From positions 186,001-250,000 of the forward strand of contig NZ_FXAY01000001.1 of the NCBI RefSeq assembly GCF_900177685.1: a DNA stretch of 64,000 bases, read 5' to 3'. A program made the position numbers and the translations under genes. Source of the stretch: Agreia pratensis (GTDB lineage: Bacteria > Actinomycetota > Actinomycetes > Actinomycetales > Microbacteriaceae). The notes beneath the pieces are model-generated. The model worked only from the letters and a program-made list of their open reading frames with translations, made no database searches and had not been told where the DNA came from. Shown here in pieces: positions 36,570 to 45,017 of this stretch (position 1 is the first letter of the stretch; each line of letters begins with the position of its first letter).

Positions 36570-36889
36570 ATACAGAGATTAGATGCACCCGCGAAGCTGG
36601 CAGCAGGAGAATCGTGGTCGAGCCCAGCCAAGGTGACCTTCAGTGCTCCCGACGATTCCCCAACAAATCGACCCGCGATCCTGACATTCGCGTGATCTCA
36701 TATCCCTAGGGATAAGAGACGTCGCATCCGCCTCACCACAGCAATGGCGCGAAAATTGCAGCTTTCGAGGCAGTTCCTGCTCCCTGCCGCTACGCCGCGA
36801 TTCTCATAACTATGTCTCGAAAGTCCATCGCTGATGTCTGGTACTAGACATCAGTTATGAGACAGCCCTCAAGTCAGCTCCGAAGTCGA
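36570..36889. other. intergenic region with palindromes
   Basis: No gene was found. It has a perfect 14-base palindrome TATCCCTAGGGATA (36701-36714) and the larger inverted structure described separately at 36802-36862. Base composition is lower in GC than the flanking core genes. Confidence 0.5.
36802..36862. repeat. nested inverted repeats resembling a recombinase site
   Basis: Outer arms TCTCATAACT (36802-36811) and AGTTATGAGA (36853-36862) enclose an inner pair TGATGTCT (36832-36839) and AGACATCA (36846-36853) around GGTACT. The structure ends 28 bases before the duplicated recG end at 36890. Paired inverted half-sites of this kind occur at serine-recombinase sites; a hairpin role is also possible. 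Confidence 0.5.
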
Positions 36890-37125
36890 CTCAGCTCCTA
36901 ACGAGGAACTCTGCCTCGACCTCGCACAGCCGCCTGTCGAGCGCCTCACGTATCGCCGGGTGCTGCACGAAACCGGGGCCGTCATCGATGATCAGCGAGG
37001 CCGCTATACGCGCGTCGACGATGAGGTCGCCGTCGGTGGTGACCCGAAGCAAGCGCAGGCTCGACTTGCCACCCGACTGGTTGCGACCCAGCACGTTGCC
37101 CTCGCGGCGCAGCTCGAGGTCGACC
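36890..37125 (-). pseudogene. recG: duplicated 3' end of recG
   Basis: The 236 bases align without gaps to the recG terminus at 39401-39636, with about 18 mismatches. The encoded tail VDLELRREGNVLGRNQSGGK continues to the same end, EVEAEFLVRS and a stop. Homology stops abruptly inside the codons for QVDLELRR. The fragment lacks the helicase motifs and cannot act alone. It is the left member of a direct repeat that brackets the MerR-phosphatase-cupin genes. Confidence 0.9.
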
Positions 37126-37196
37126 CGACCGAGACACGCGCCCCCTCGCACTCGCGATGGCCATGACAATGACGCCCCTTCTCCGTTCAGCACTGT

Positions 37197-38090
37197 CTAC
37201 GGCGCCGACGCCTCAGATGCACCGAGTTCGACCGCCAGCTCCATCGAGCGCAGACGTGCTGGAGAGAAGTCATAGGGCATGCTCCGGATGATCTCCGCCG
37301 CGTTCTTCGCACGAGAGCCTCCTGTCACGTGGGACGCCGGCTCGGCGTTCTCAATCGGGTGCAGCTCGTCCCAGGTGTCGAAGAGAGCATCGTCCTCCTT
37401 CGCCTGGCCGGACTCCTCGATGACACGCATCAGCGAGGTCTCGAACGCGTGCCGCTCGGCTGCCACCTCGGCCACCCGGGGACTGTCGACGGCGACCGTG
37501 TCGTCCAAGGCTTCCTCGGTGGCATCGACGCGGTCGGACTCCGCTCGCAGTGCCGGATCGCGGGCGATGGCGAGGAAGCGGCCGGCCTGAACGGCAGCGC
37601 CGAGTGGACCGAAGATCCGCTCGGTGACCAGCAGCGCGTCGAGGTCGTCTTGGCGCAGCGAGCCCTCAGGTGCGTGCTCGAGGCGGCCGGAAACGAGATC
37701 GTCGAGCAATCCCAGGCGACTACCTAGTGCTCGCATCCGTTGTACAGAAGCGCGCTTGCGCTGCAGCTCGGCTTCCTGCTCGGCGAGAGCGTCCTCCAAT
37801 CGCTCAAGTACGCCCGCGACCTCGTCCTCGTCGTCAGCAGCCCTCGGCGCGGCGCCGTCGAAAGCGTCGCGGATGTCGTCGAGCGCGATCCCGGCGTCGG
37901 CCATGCGGCGGATCCAGAGCAGGCGGATGATCTCCTCGTAGCCGTAGCGACGGCGGCCGTCGCCGCCCCGCTCCCGCTCGGGCAACAGGCCGACCTGGTG
38001 GTAGTGGCGGATCGTACGCGGGGTGACGCCGACGAACGCCGCGGCGTCGCCGATGAGAACCTGTCGAGGCGGCGTAGGGAACGGGGGCAT
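37197..38090 (-). CDS. MerR family transcriptional regulator
   Basis: The 297-residue protein has the MerR winged helix at the N-terminus (LIGDAAAFVGVTPRTIRHYH, then QVGLLPERERGGDGRRRYGY). A coiled-coil follows near residues 95-125 (LERLEDALAEQEAELQRKRA), then a long C-terminal domain of the type seen in helical MerR sensors. Two ATGs are possible. GAGAGG lies six bases before the second (MPPFPTPP), which was chosen; the first adds ten residues. It is divergent from the tyrosine phosphatase gene and probably regulates it. Confidence 0.88.
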   Translation of the reverse strand: MPPFPTPPRQVLIGDAAAFVGVTPRTIRHYHQVGLLPERERGGDGRRRYGYEEIIRLLWIRRMADAGIALDDIRDAFDGAAPRAADDEDEVAGVLERLEDALAEQEAELQRKRASVQRMRALGSRLGLLDDLVSGRLEHAPEGSLRQDDLDALLVTERIFGPLGAAVQAGRFLAIARDPALRAESDRVDATEEALDDTVAVDSPRVAEVAAERHAFETSLMRVIEESGQAKEDDALFDTWDELHPIENAEPASHVTGGSRAKNAAEIIRSMPYDFSPARLRSMELAVELGASEASAP

Positions 38091-38262
38091 TGCGGACCTC
38101 TCGGAGTGGGACGGGGACATGCTTCCAGCAGATCACATGACGCTGCGGCAGGTGCAACTCGGCTGACGCTCAAGAGGACCCCGTCTGCGCAAGACAGATG
38201 TCATCCGCGGAGCGCGCGTACGCGGTCTCGATAGGGCGGGGCGTTTCGGCAGACTGGTAACC

Positions 38263-39009
38263 ATGAACCGCACGCTTCACATCAATGGCCTCGCGAACGT
38301 GCGCGATCTCGGGGGTCTAGACCGCGAGGATGGAACCATGTCGCCCGAGGGTGTCTTCGTGCGGTCGGAACGGCTGGACCGGATCGATCCTGAGGGGTGG
38401 CGGGCGCTTATCGCATACGGAGTGCGCACTGTCATCGATCTTCGTAGGCCAGACGAACGCACGGGCCAGATCCCTGCTTCGATCAAGCACGTTCATGTAG
38501 ACCTCGACGGTGACGACGAGACCGTTTTCTGGGCAGAGTACGAAGCAGACGGACGGTGGGGCACTCCGCTCTACTATCTCGCCCACCTCCAATCCCTTCC
38601 ACACCGGCTTGCGCTCGTGCTGGACGCGATCGCCGCCGCTGATGAAGGAACGATTCTCTTTCACTGTTCGGCGGGATGGGACCGTACCGGGCTCGTCGCC
38701 GCGGTCCTGTTGCGCGCTCTTGATGTCACCGAAGACGCTGCCGTAGTGGACTACCTGGGCTCTTTCGCGAACGCTGACACCATGACGGCCCTACACGAGC
38801 GCTCGTTTGAGGTCGAAGAACGCCAACAGGTCTTCCGTCGCTTTGGACACACCCCAGAGTCGGCGTTCCGCGACATGTATGCAAACCTGGACCTTGATTC
38901 GTGGTTCAGTACATCGAACGTCACAGCCTCGACGCGGGTGGCCATCGAGACGTGGCGTGGAGCTGCCCCTGAACTGGGATCATCGAACCGTGAGCGAATT
39001 CTCGATTGA
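38263..39009 (+). CDS. tyrosine-protein phosphatase (Y_phosphatase3 type)
   Basis: The 248-residue protein has the phosphatase loop HCSAGWDRTG (nucleophile Cys135, CX5R form) and the N-terminal NVRDLGGL motif typical of the PtpB/LipA-like family of actinobacterial tyrosine/lipid phosphatases. No signal peptide is visible, so it may act inside the cell. It overlaps the cupin gene by 20 bp, so the two are one unit within the segment between the two recG ends. Confidence 0.87.
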   Translation: MNRTLHINGLANVRDLGGLDREDGTMSPEGVFVRSERLDRIDPEGWRALIAYGVRTVIDLRRPDERTGQIPASIKHVHVDLDGDDETVFWAEYEADGRWGTPLYYLAHLQSLPHRLALVLDAIAAADEGTILFHCSAGWDRTGLVAAVLLRALDVTEDAAVVDYLGSFANADTMTALHERSFEVEERQQVFRRFGHTPESAFRDMYANLDLDSWFSTSNVTASTRVAIETWRGAAPELGSSNRERILD

Positions 39010-39337
39010 GCGAAAGACTCTGGCCTCCTACGAACTCCCCGGGGCTCCGAGCTTCGCCGCCGTCGAAGTACAACGCATCACGATCGCGGCTAACATCCAC
39101 CCCGGAGCACACTGGCACAACGGGCCCGTCTTCGGGGTCATAGAGGCTGGATCGGTGTTCTTCACAGCGGGAGCCGAGTCCGAACGCGTGCTTCGAGCGG
39201 GCGATACTTTCTACGAGCCAGGCAACGAGACGATCACCCGCTTCGATGCAACAGATGAGGGCGTCACCTTCCTCACCTGGCTCCCCTTAGCGGCCGGAAT
39301 CAGACCAGAGGTCACGATGGGCGAGTTGCCAAGCTGA
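38990..39337 (+). CDS. cupin domain protein
   Basis: The 115-residue single-domain cupin shows GAHWHNGPVFGVIEAGSVFF as motif 1 (two histidines as metal ligands) and AGDTFYEPGNETITRFDA as motif 2 region. The start is a GTG inside the phosphatase 3' end, giving a 20-bp overlap; a longer frame there is a shadow. Cupins of this size can be sensors or small enzymes such as isomerases or dioxygenases. The coupling to the phosphatase suggests a shared physiological role that is not evident. Confidence 0.8.
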   Translation: MSEFSIERKTLASYELPGAPSFAAVEVQRITIAANIHPGAHWHNGPVFGVIEAGSVFFTAGAESERVLRAGDTFYEPGNETITRFDATDEGVTFLTWLPLAAGIRPEVTMGELPS

Positions 39338-39401
39338 GAGGTTCCAGCCGCGGGTCGTTTGGCCGAACGTCTCCGCACCCGAGATCGCTGATCTCGCACT
39401 C

Positions 39402-41612
39402 TCAGCTCTTGACGAGGAACTCCGCCTCGACCTCGCGCAGCCGCCTGTCGAGCGCCTCGCGAATGGCCGGGTGCTGCACGAATCCGGGGTCGTCGTCGAT
39501 GATCAGCGACGCAGCCATGCGCGCGTCGACGATGAGGTCGCCGTCGGTGGTGACTCGCAGCAGGCGCAGGCTCGACTTGCCACCCGACTGGTTGCGGCCC
39601 AGCACGTTGCCCTCGCGGCGCAGCTCGAGGTCGACCTGGGCGAGCTCGAAGCCGTCGAGCGTGGATGCGACGGCGTCGACCCGTTGTCGGGCGATGCTCT
39701 CGAGCTCGGCGTTCGTGACGAGGAGGCACAGCCCGGGCACTCCCCCGCGCCCGACGCGACCCCGCAGCTGATGCAGTTGCGAGACGCCGAAGCGCTCGGC
39801 ATCCATCACGACCATCGTCGAGGCGTTCGGCACGTCGACGCCGACCTCGATGACCGTGGTCGCCACGATGATGTCGAGCGAGCCGTCGGCGAACGCGCGC
39901 ATCACCGCCTCTTTCTCGTCGCTCGGCATGCGGCCGTGCAGCGGGGCGACTCTGGCGCCCGCGAGCGCCGGGTTGGCCCTGACGAGCGCCGTAATGGCCT
40001 CGACGGATGCGACGGGCCGGGCCGGGCCCGCGGCCTCGGCCGGTTCGTCGACAGGCTCGTCGCCTGCCGGATCTTCGCTGGCTGCCGCATCGATAGCCGG
40101 ACACACGACGAACGCCTGACGCCCGAGCGCGAGTTCTTCGGCCATGCGGGTCCAGATGCGGGAGCTCCATGTGGGCTTCTCGGCCAGAGGAACGACGAAC
40201 GTCTCGATTCCCTGACGCCCGGCCGGAAGCTCGGCGATGGTCGAGACATCGAGGTCGCCGAAGACGGTCATGGCCACGGTGCGGGGAATGGGAGTGGCCG
40301 TGAGCACCAGCACGTGAGGCGGGGTGGCTCCCTTGCGGCGCAGATCGTCGCGCTGGTCGACGCCGAAGCGGTGCTGCTCGTCGACGACGACGAGACCCAG
40401 ATCGTAGAAGGTGACCTTGTCGCCGAGAAGCGCGTGCGTGCCCACCACGATGCGGGCCTGACCCGAGACCATACGCAACAACGCCTTGCGCCGATCGGCC
40501 GTGGGCATCTGACCGGTGTGCAGCGTGGGCACGAGTTCTGCGGCGAGGTCGGGGCCGAGCGCGCGCACGATCGAGCGCAGGTGCTGCGACGCCAGAACCT
40601 CGGTCGGCGCGAGCAGTGCCGACTGGCCGCCCGAATCGGCGGTGGCGAGCATGGCCCTGAGAGCCACGATGGTCTTGCCAGAACCCACCTCGCCCTGCAC
40701 GAGCCTGTTCATGGGTTCGTTGCGCGCCATGTCGTCGGCGATCTCGCGGCCCACCAGCTGCTGGTCGCCGGTGAGGGTGAAAGCCAGCTGCCTGTCGAAG
40801 CGTTCGAGGAAGCCCCCGGGCTTCGGTACCCGCGGAACGGCCTCGTGCTCGTGAGCGAGGCGGCGCTGCTCGAGCAGAGCAGCCTGAAGAACGAAGGCCT
40901 CGTGAAAGCGCAGCGCGTCGCGAGCGCGCTGCCAGTCGGAGGACTTGGTGGGCCGGTGGATGAGCTCGAGCGCCTGTCGGTACGAGAGCAGACCCCGTTC
41001 GTCGGCGACGTCGGCGGGCACAGGATCGGGAACGGCACCCAGCCCGTCGAGGATGAGCGCCACCGTACTTGCGATCTGCCAGCTGGAGATGCTCGCACTC
41101 GCGGGGTAGATAGGGATCGGCTGCTCGAGCCACTTCGACGTGGCGGCGGCACCGTCTTTGAGCTGGATGTCGTCGAACATCTCGTAGTCGGGGTGCGCGA
41201 GCTGCAGGGCACCCCGGTAGTCGGACACCTTGCCCGTGAAGATGCCGCGAGCGCCGACGGGCAGCTGGGCCTCGCGCCACGCCTGATTGAAGAAGGTGAG
41301 CGTCAGGAACCCCTGGCCGTCGGAGATGCTGACCTCGAGGATAGATCCGTGACGTGACTTCATGGTGCGCTTCTTGACCGTGCGCACCTCGGCCACGATC
41401 GTGACGTTCTCGCCCAGGGGCAGCTGGTCGAGCGCCGTGAGCTCGCCGCGCTTCACGTAGCGGCGCGGGTAGTGACTCAGCAGATCGCCGACGGTGACGA
41501 TGCCGAGTGACTTGGCGAGCGGGGTGGCCGTCTTGCCGCCGAGACTGCCGGAGGTGAGCTTGGCGTCGAGGATGCTGCCGCCGTGCGGCGAGACAGGATC
41601 CGGCGCGGTCAT
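39402..41612 (-). CDS. recG: ATP-dependent DNA helicase RecG
   Basis: The 736-residue helicase acts on branched DNA and stalled forks. The N-terminal wedge/OB region (VGDLLSHYPRRYVKRGEL, then GENVTIVAEVRTVKKR) is followed by Walker A QGEVGSGKTIVAL, the DEQHRFGVDQR box, TATPIPRTVAMT, and ATTVIEVGVDVPNA in the second RecA domain. The C-terminal VDLELRREGNVLGRNQSGGK is also present, slightly diverged, at 36890-37125. The ATG is divergent from rsmD. Its usual neighbour coaD is 18 kb away. Confidence 0.96.
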   Translation of the reverse strand: MTAPDPVSPHGGSILDAKLTSGSLGGKTATPLAKSLGIVTVGDLLSHYPRRYVKRGELTALDQLPLGENVTIVAEVRTVKKRTMKSRHGSILEVSISDGQGFLTLTFFNQAWREAQLPVGARGIFTGKVSDYRGALQLAHPDYEMFDDIQLKDGAAATSKWLEQPIPIYPASASISSWQIASTVALILDGLGAVPDPVPADVADERGLLSYRQALELIHRPTKSSDWQRARDALRFHEAFVLQAALLEQRRLAHEHEAVPRVPKPGGFLERFDRQLAFTLTGDQQLVGREIADDMARNEPMNRLVQGEVGSGKTIVALRAMLATADSGGQSALLAPTEVLASQHLRSIVRALGPDLAAELVPTLHTGQMPTADRRKALLRMVSGQARIVVGTHALLGDKVTFYDLGLVVVDEQHRFGVDQRDDLRRKGATPPHVLVLTATPIPRTVAMTVFGDLDVSTIAELPAGRQGIETFVVPLAEKPTWSSRIWTRMAEELALGRQAFVVCPAIDAAASEDPAGDEPVDEPAEAAGPARPVASVEAITALVRANPALAGARVAPLHGRMPSDEKEAVMRAFADGSLDIIVATTVIEVGVDVPNASTMVVMDAERFGVSQLHQLRGRVGRGGVPGLCLLVTNAELESIARQRVDAVASTLDGFELAQVDLELRREGNVLGRNQSGGKSSLRLLRVTTDGDLIVDARMAASLIIDDDPGFVQHPAIREALDRRLREVEAEFLVKS

Positions 41613-41700
41613 ATGGCGATTCTAAGTGCGACCGCCGACACGGATAACATGCAGGCATGATCCGTTCGTGCGTCTTCGTTCGCTGTCGGGGCGTGTTCGC

Positions 41701-42270
41701 ATGACCCGCATCATCGCCGGATACGCCGGTTCGAGACGCATCGCCGTTCCCCGCTCGGGCACTCGTCCCACCAGCGATCGCGTGCGCGAGGCCGTCTTCT
41801 CCGCGCTCGAGGCGCGCGACGTGCTCCCCGGATCGACCGTGCTCGACCTCTATGCAGGGTCGGGCGCGCTGGGGCTCGAGGCCGCCAGCCGCGGAGCCGC
41901 CACGGTCATCCTCGTGGAGAAGAATCCGGCGGCGGCCAAGATCTGCCGCGAGAACGCTCGCCTACTTCAGCAGGGCGCGCCCAAGCCGGCTCCCCGCATC
42001 GACGTGCAAGCGAGCTCGGTGTCGAGCTACCTCGGAGCGTCGCCAGACCGTGGCATCGTCGACATCGTCTTCATCGACCCGCCCTACGAGCTGGGCGACG
42101 ACGAGCTCGCCCAGAACCTCGAGGCCCTCGCCGGCCAGCTCTCTCCCGACGCGGTCGTGGTCGTCGAGCGCAGCGCCCGCTCTCCCCAGCCGACGCTGCC
42201 CGAAGGCCTCGAGCTCGACCGCCGCAAGGACTACGGCGAGACGACGCTCTGGTGGATCTCGCCGGTCTGA
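41701..42270 (+). CDS. rsmD: 16S rRNA (guanine(966)-N(2))-methyltransferase
   Basis: The 189-residue Rossmann methyltransferase has IIAGYAGSRRIAVPRSGTRP at the front, the SAM loop LDLYAGSGALGLEAASRG, and the catalytic DPPY in FIDPPYELG. It methylates G966 of 16S rRNA in the assembling small subunit. A longer frame starts upstream; the ATG at MTRIIAGY matches the family start. It is divergent from recG and ends four bases from the convergent thiL, leaving no room for a terminator. Confidence 0.95.
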   Translation: MTRIIAGYAGSRRIAVPRSGTRPTSDRVREAVFSALEARDVLPGSTVLDLYAGSGALGLEAASRGAATVILVEKNPAAAKICRENARLLQQGAPKPAPRIDVQASSVSSYLGASPDRGIVDIVFIDPPYELGDDELAQNLEALAGQLSPDAVVVVERSARSPQPTLPEGLELDRRKDYGETTLWWISPV

Positions 42271-42274
42271 GCCG

Positions 42275-43375
42275 CTAGCCCGCCGCGCCGTCCCAGTCGG
42301 CGTAGGGGTCCCATCCCCCGGAGCGTTCGTAGGCCGCGCCTCCGACGGTCACAGGGCGCTCGCCCCGAGGCCGAACGGTGCCGATAACCCGGAATCCCTC
42401 CGGAGCGCTCCCCGCCGGGAAGGTCGCGAGCAGCGCGTGGTCCTCTCCCCCGGCGAGTACGAAGTCTCGTGCTCGGCGCCCGACGACGGGGTCGATCGCC
42501 ATGAGCACGGCGGCGGCCCCGTCGATCGCAGCGGCGTGCAGCTCGATGGTCACGCCGCTCGCATCTGCGATGCGCGACGCATCGAGCACGAGCCCGTCGG
42601 AGACATCCAGCATCGCCGTGGCCCCGGCGTCGGATGCGGCGACTCCCAGCCCGATCGGCGATCGAGGCGCGACCTGTTCGCGCACAAGCTCCGGATGCTC
42701 GTGGCGCACGACGCGCGCCCGTCTCGCGTCGGGTTCGCGCCCACCCTCGGCATCCGCGTCTGTGGAGCCGTCTCGATACAGCAGCCAGACCCCGGCGCCA
42801 GCGAGCCCGAGCGACCCGGCGACCGCGAGCTCGTCGCCGACCGCGGCGCCGGACCGCACGACCGGTTCGCGCCCCTCGAGGTCTCCGATCGCGGTCACGG
42901 TGATGGTCAGCGCTCCAGCCGTCGACAGATCTCCGCCGACGACTCCGCACCCCGGGGCGAGTTCGGCGCACGCGTCGCGCATGCCATCGGCGAACTGCTC
43001 GAGCACGGCCACAGGGGTCTCTGGCGGGGCGGCGAGAGCGACGAGCAGGGCGGTCGGAACGGCTCCCATGGCAGCCACATCGGCGAGGTTCGAGACGGCA
43101 GCCTTCCAGCCGAGTTCGTAGGGCGTCGACCAGGCGAGCCTGAAGTCGGGGCCCTGCACCATCATGTCGGTGGTCAGAACGGTGCGCCCATCCGGGGCAG
43201 AGACGACGGCAGCGTCGTCACCCGGTCCGAGAAGCTCGGCACGGGTTCGAGGCAGCCGGCGCACGATGCGGCGCAGCGTCTCCCGCTCGCCGAGCGCGGT
43301 CACGGTCTCGCCAGGAGCGGAGATCGGCAGAGCGGAGGAGGGCACGCCATCGGGCTGCGCGGAGGTTTCTGTCAC
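42275..43375 (-). CDS. thiL: thiamine-monophosphate kinase
   Basis: This protein of about 366 residues makes thiamine diphosphate from the monophosphate. The PurM-like fold shows LLGPGDDAAVVSAPDGR, VLTTDMMVQGPDFR, GWKAAVSNLADVAAMGAVPT and VVGGDLS, with LDVSDGL-like MLDVSDGLVLDASR. The start is uncertain. The GTG chosen (VTETSAQPDG) lies next to GGAGG with too little spacing, and a GTG twelve codons upstream is possible but overlaps the divergent lipoprotein start. The core begins well after either. Confidence 0.92.
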   Translation of the reverse strand: MTETSAQPDGVPSSALPISAPGETVTALGERETLRRIVRRLPRTRAELLGPGDDAAVVSAPDGRTVLTTDMMVQGPDFRLAWSTPYELGWKAAVSNLADVAAMGAVPTALLVALAAPPETPVAVLEQFADGMRDACAELAPGCGVVGGDLSTAGALTITVTAIGDLEGREPVVRSGAAVGDELAVAGSLGLAGAGVWLLYRDGSTDADAEGGREPDARRARVVRHEHPELVREQVAPRSPIGLGVAASDAGATAMLDVSDGLVLDASRIADASGVTIELHAAAIDGAAAVLMAIDPVVGRRARDFVLAGGEDHALLATFPAGSAPEGFRVIGTVRPRGERPVTVGGAAYERSGGWDPYADWDGAAG

Positions 43376-43398
43376 CTCCAAACGGTAGCCTGTGGGTG

Positions 43399-43932
43399 AT
43401 GTCACGACCACCTTTAGCTCGACGGTTCGCCGCCCGCACAGCCGCAGTTCTCGCCATGGGGTTCGTCGTCATCGGCCTGAGCGCGTGCGCACAGACCGTC
43501 TCACTCGAGCCGGCCGAGTCCGCAGCAGATCCCGCGTGCGCCGACATCATCGTGAGCCTGCCCGTGGTGCTGCCGAGCGACGCCGACAACCAAGACATCC
43601 GGCAGACCGATGCCCAGGCGACGGCGGCGTGGGGCTCGCCCGCGAGCATCCTGCTGCGTTGCGGTATTCCGCCTCAGGGGCCGACGACCCTCCCGTGCAT
43701 CACGATCAACGGCATCGACTGGGTCGAAGACGATTCGAACAAGCCGAGCTACCGTTACGTGACCTACGGTCGCGTGCCCACGACCGAGGTCATCATCGAT
43801 TCGAGCGTGGTCTCAGGAACCTCCACCCTCGTCGACCTGGGTCCCGTGATCTCCAAGATTCCTCAGACCAACAAGTGTCTCGGGGCCGAAGACACGTTGA
43901 ACATTCCTACCGACGCTCCGTCGGCCGGCTGA
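43399..43932 (+). CDS. DUF3515 family lipoprotein
   Basis: The 177-residue protein has a lipoprotein signal peptide (LAMGFVVIGLSACAQTV with a lipobox cysteine near residue 30). The DUF3515 core includes DPACADIIVSLP, AWGSPASILLRCGIPP, and ITINGIDWVED. The family is actinobacterial and regularly sits by thiL or ddl, as here, though its function is unknown. The ATG was chosen; a GTG one codon earlier is equally possible. It is divergent from thiL. Confidence 0.85.
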   Translation: MSRPPLARRFAARTAAVLAMGFVVIGLSACAQTVSLEPAESAADPACADIIVSLPVVLPSDADNQDIRQTDAQATAAWGSPASILLRCGIPPQGPTTLPCITINGIDWVEDDSNKPSYRYVTYGRVPTTEVIIDSSVVSGTSTLVDLGPVISKIPQTNKCLGAEDTLNIPTDAPSAG

Positions 43933-43955
43933 CCCTTCACAGACGAGAGCACCGC

Positions 43956-44933
43956 ATGACCGTGATCGACAACGCCATCTACGTCGACGGCGTGCGCACC
44001 GACAATCCCGAGACTCTCGACGAGACCTTCGAACTGCTCACCGAGCGCCGCGGCTTCGCCTGGATCGACCTCGACCGCCCGAGCCCAGAAGAACTGCAGG
44101 CTGTCGCCGACGAGTTCGAGCTGCACCCCCTTGCCATCGAAGATGCCTTGGCGGGCCACCAGCGCGCGAAGCTCGAGCGCTACGGAGAAACCCAGTTCGT
44201 CGTTCTACGGCCCGCGCTCTACCGCGACGACATCGAGAAGGTGGAGTTCGGCGAGGTGCACCTGTTCGTGGGAAGCACGTTCGTGGTCACGGTCCGCCGT
44301 GCCGCCCGCCCCGACCTCAGCGCGGTTCGAAAACGCCTCGAGGCCTCGCCGGATCTTCTCGCTCGAGGACCGCAGGCCGTGCTGTACGCCGTTCTCGACC
44401 GCGTCGTCGACGATTACGCCCCGGTGGCCGCCGGGCTCGAGAACGACATCGACGAGATCGAAGACGAGCTCTTCGAAGGAGGCGCAACGGAGCTTTCCCG
44501 GCGCATCTACGAGCTCTCTCGCGAGGTCATGATGTTCCAGCGGGCGACTCATCCGCTGCTCGATGTCGTCGGCGAACTCAAGCAACACGTCGGCGATCAC
44601 GCCGTCGACATCGAGGTGGCACGCGGTTTTCGCGACGTGCTCGATCACACCCATCGCATCGTCGATCGGGTCGATGCATACCGAGCGCTGCTCGAGAACG
44701 CCCTCACGACTCACCTCACCCTCGTGGGTCAAGACCAGAACGATCAGGTCAAGAAGATCTCGTCATGGGCCGCGATCCTGTTCGCCCCGACTCTAGTCGG
44801 AACCATCTACGGAATGAACTTCGACAACATGCCCGAGCTGCACTGGACCTTCGGCTACCCGCTCGCCGTCCTGGCCATGATCGCCATGGGCGGGGTCCTC
44901 TACAGCGTCTTCCGCCGCAAGGGATGGCTCTGA
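43956..44933 (+). CDS. CorA family magnesium/divalent metal transporter
   Basis: The 325-residue protein has the CorA signature GMN in TIYGMNFDNMPELHW near residue 285, followed by a second membrane helix (YPLAVLAMIAMGGVLYSVFR) and a basic end. The large cytoplasmic N-terminal domain includes AWIDLDRPSPEELQAVADEF and a long helix with IDEIEDELFEGG. It forms a pentameric channel for Mg2+ or Co2+. An upstream longer frame crosses the lipoprotein gene and is not used. It lies 84 bp before the TelA operon. Confidence 0.92.
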   Translation: MTVIDNAIYVDGVRTDNPETLDETFELLTERRGFAWIDLDRPSPEELQAVADEFELHPLAIEDALAGHQRAKLERYGETQFVVLRPALYRDDIEKVEFGEVHLFVGSTFVVTVRRAARPDLSAVRKRLEASPDLLARGPQAVLYAVLDRVVDDYAPVAAGLENDIDEIEDELFEGGATELSRRIYELSREVMMFQRATHPLLDVVGELKQHVGDHAVDIEVARGFRDVLDHTHRIVDRVDAYRALLENALTTHLTLVGQDQNDQVKKISSWAAILFAPTLVGTIYGMNFDNMPELHWTFGYPLAVLAMIAMGGVLYSVFRRKGWL

Positions 44934-44964
44934 CAAGCGCCCCGAAGCGCAGCGGGCTAGACGA

Positions 44965-44970
44965 TATAGT
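44965..44970 (+). promoter_or_regulatory. -10-like element upstream of the TelA-PknG operon
   Basis: TATAGT in the 84-bp gap before the TelA gene is the best -10 candidate. No convincing -35 is seen. The gap between the CorA stop and the TelA start is the only stretch before the ten-gene operon that could hold its main promoter. Confidence 0.35.
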
Positions 44971-45017
44971 GAAGCGATTCCGTTGAACTCTGAAGGCTCC
45001 GCCCCCGTTGTGAGGAC

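Noticed and set aside
39211-41658. Two long open frames (815 codons minus, 628 codons plus) over recG
   Set aside because: Both are alternative frames of recG with arginine-rich, low-complexity products. The RecG frame has all helicase motifs.
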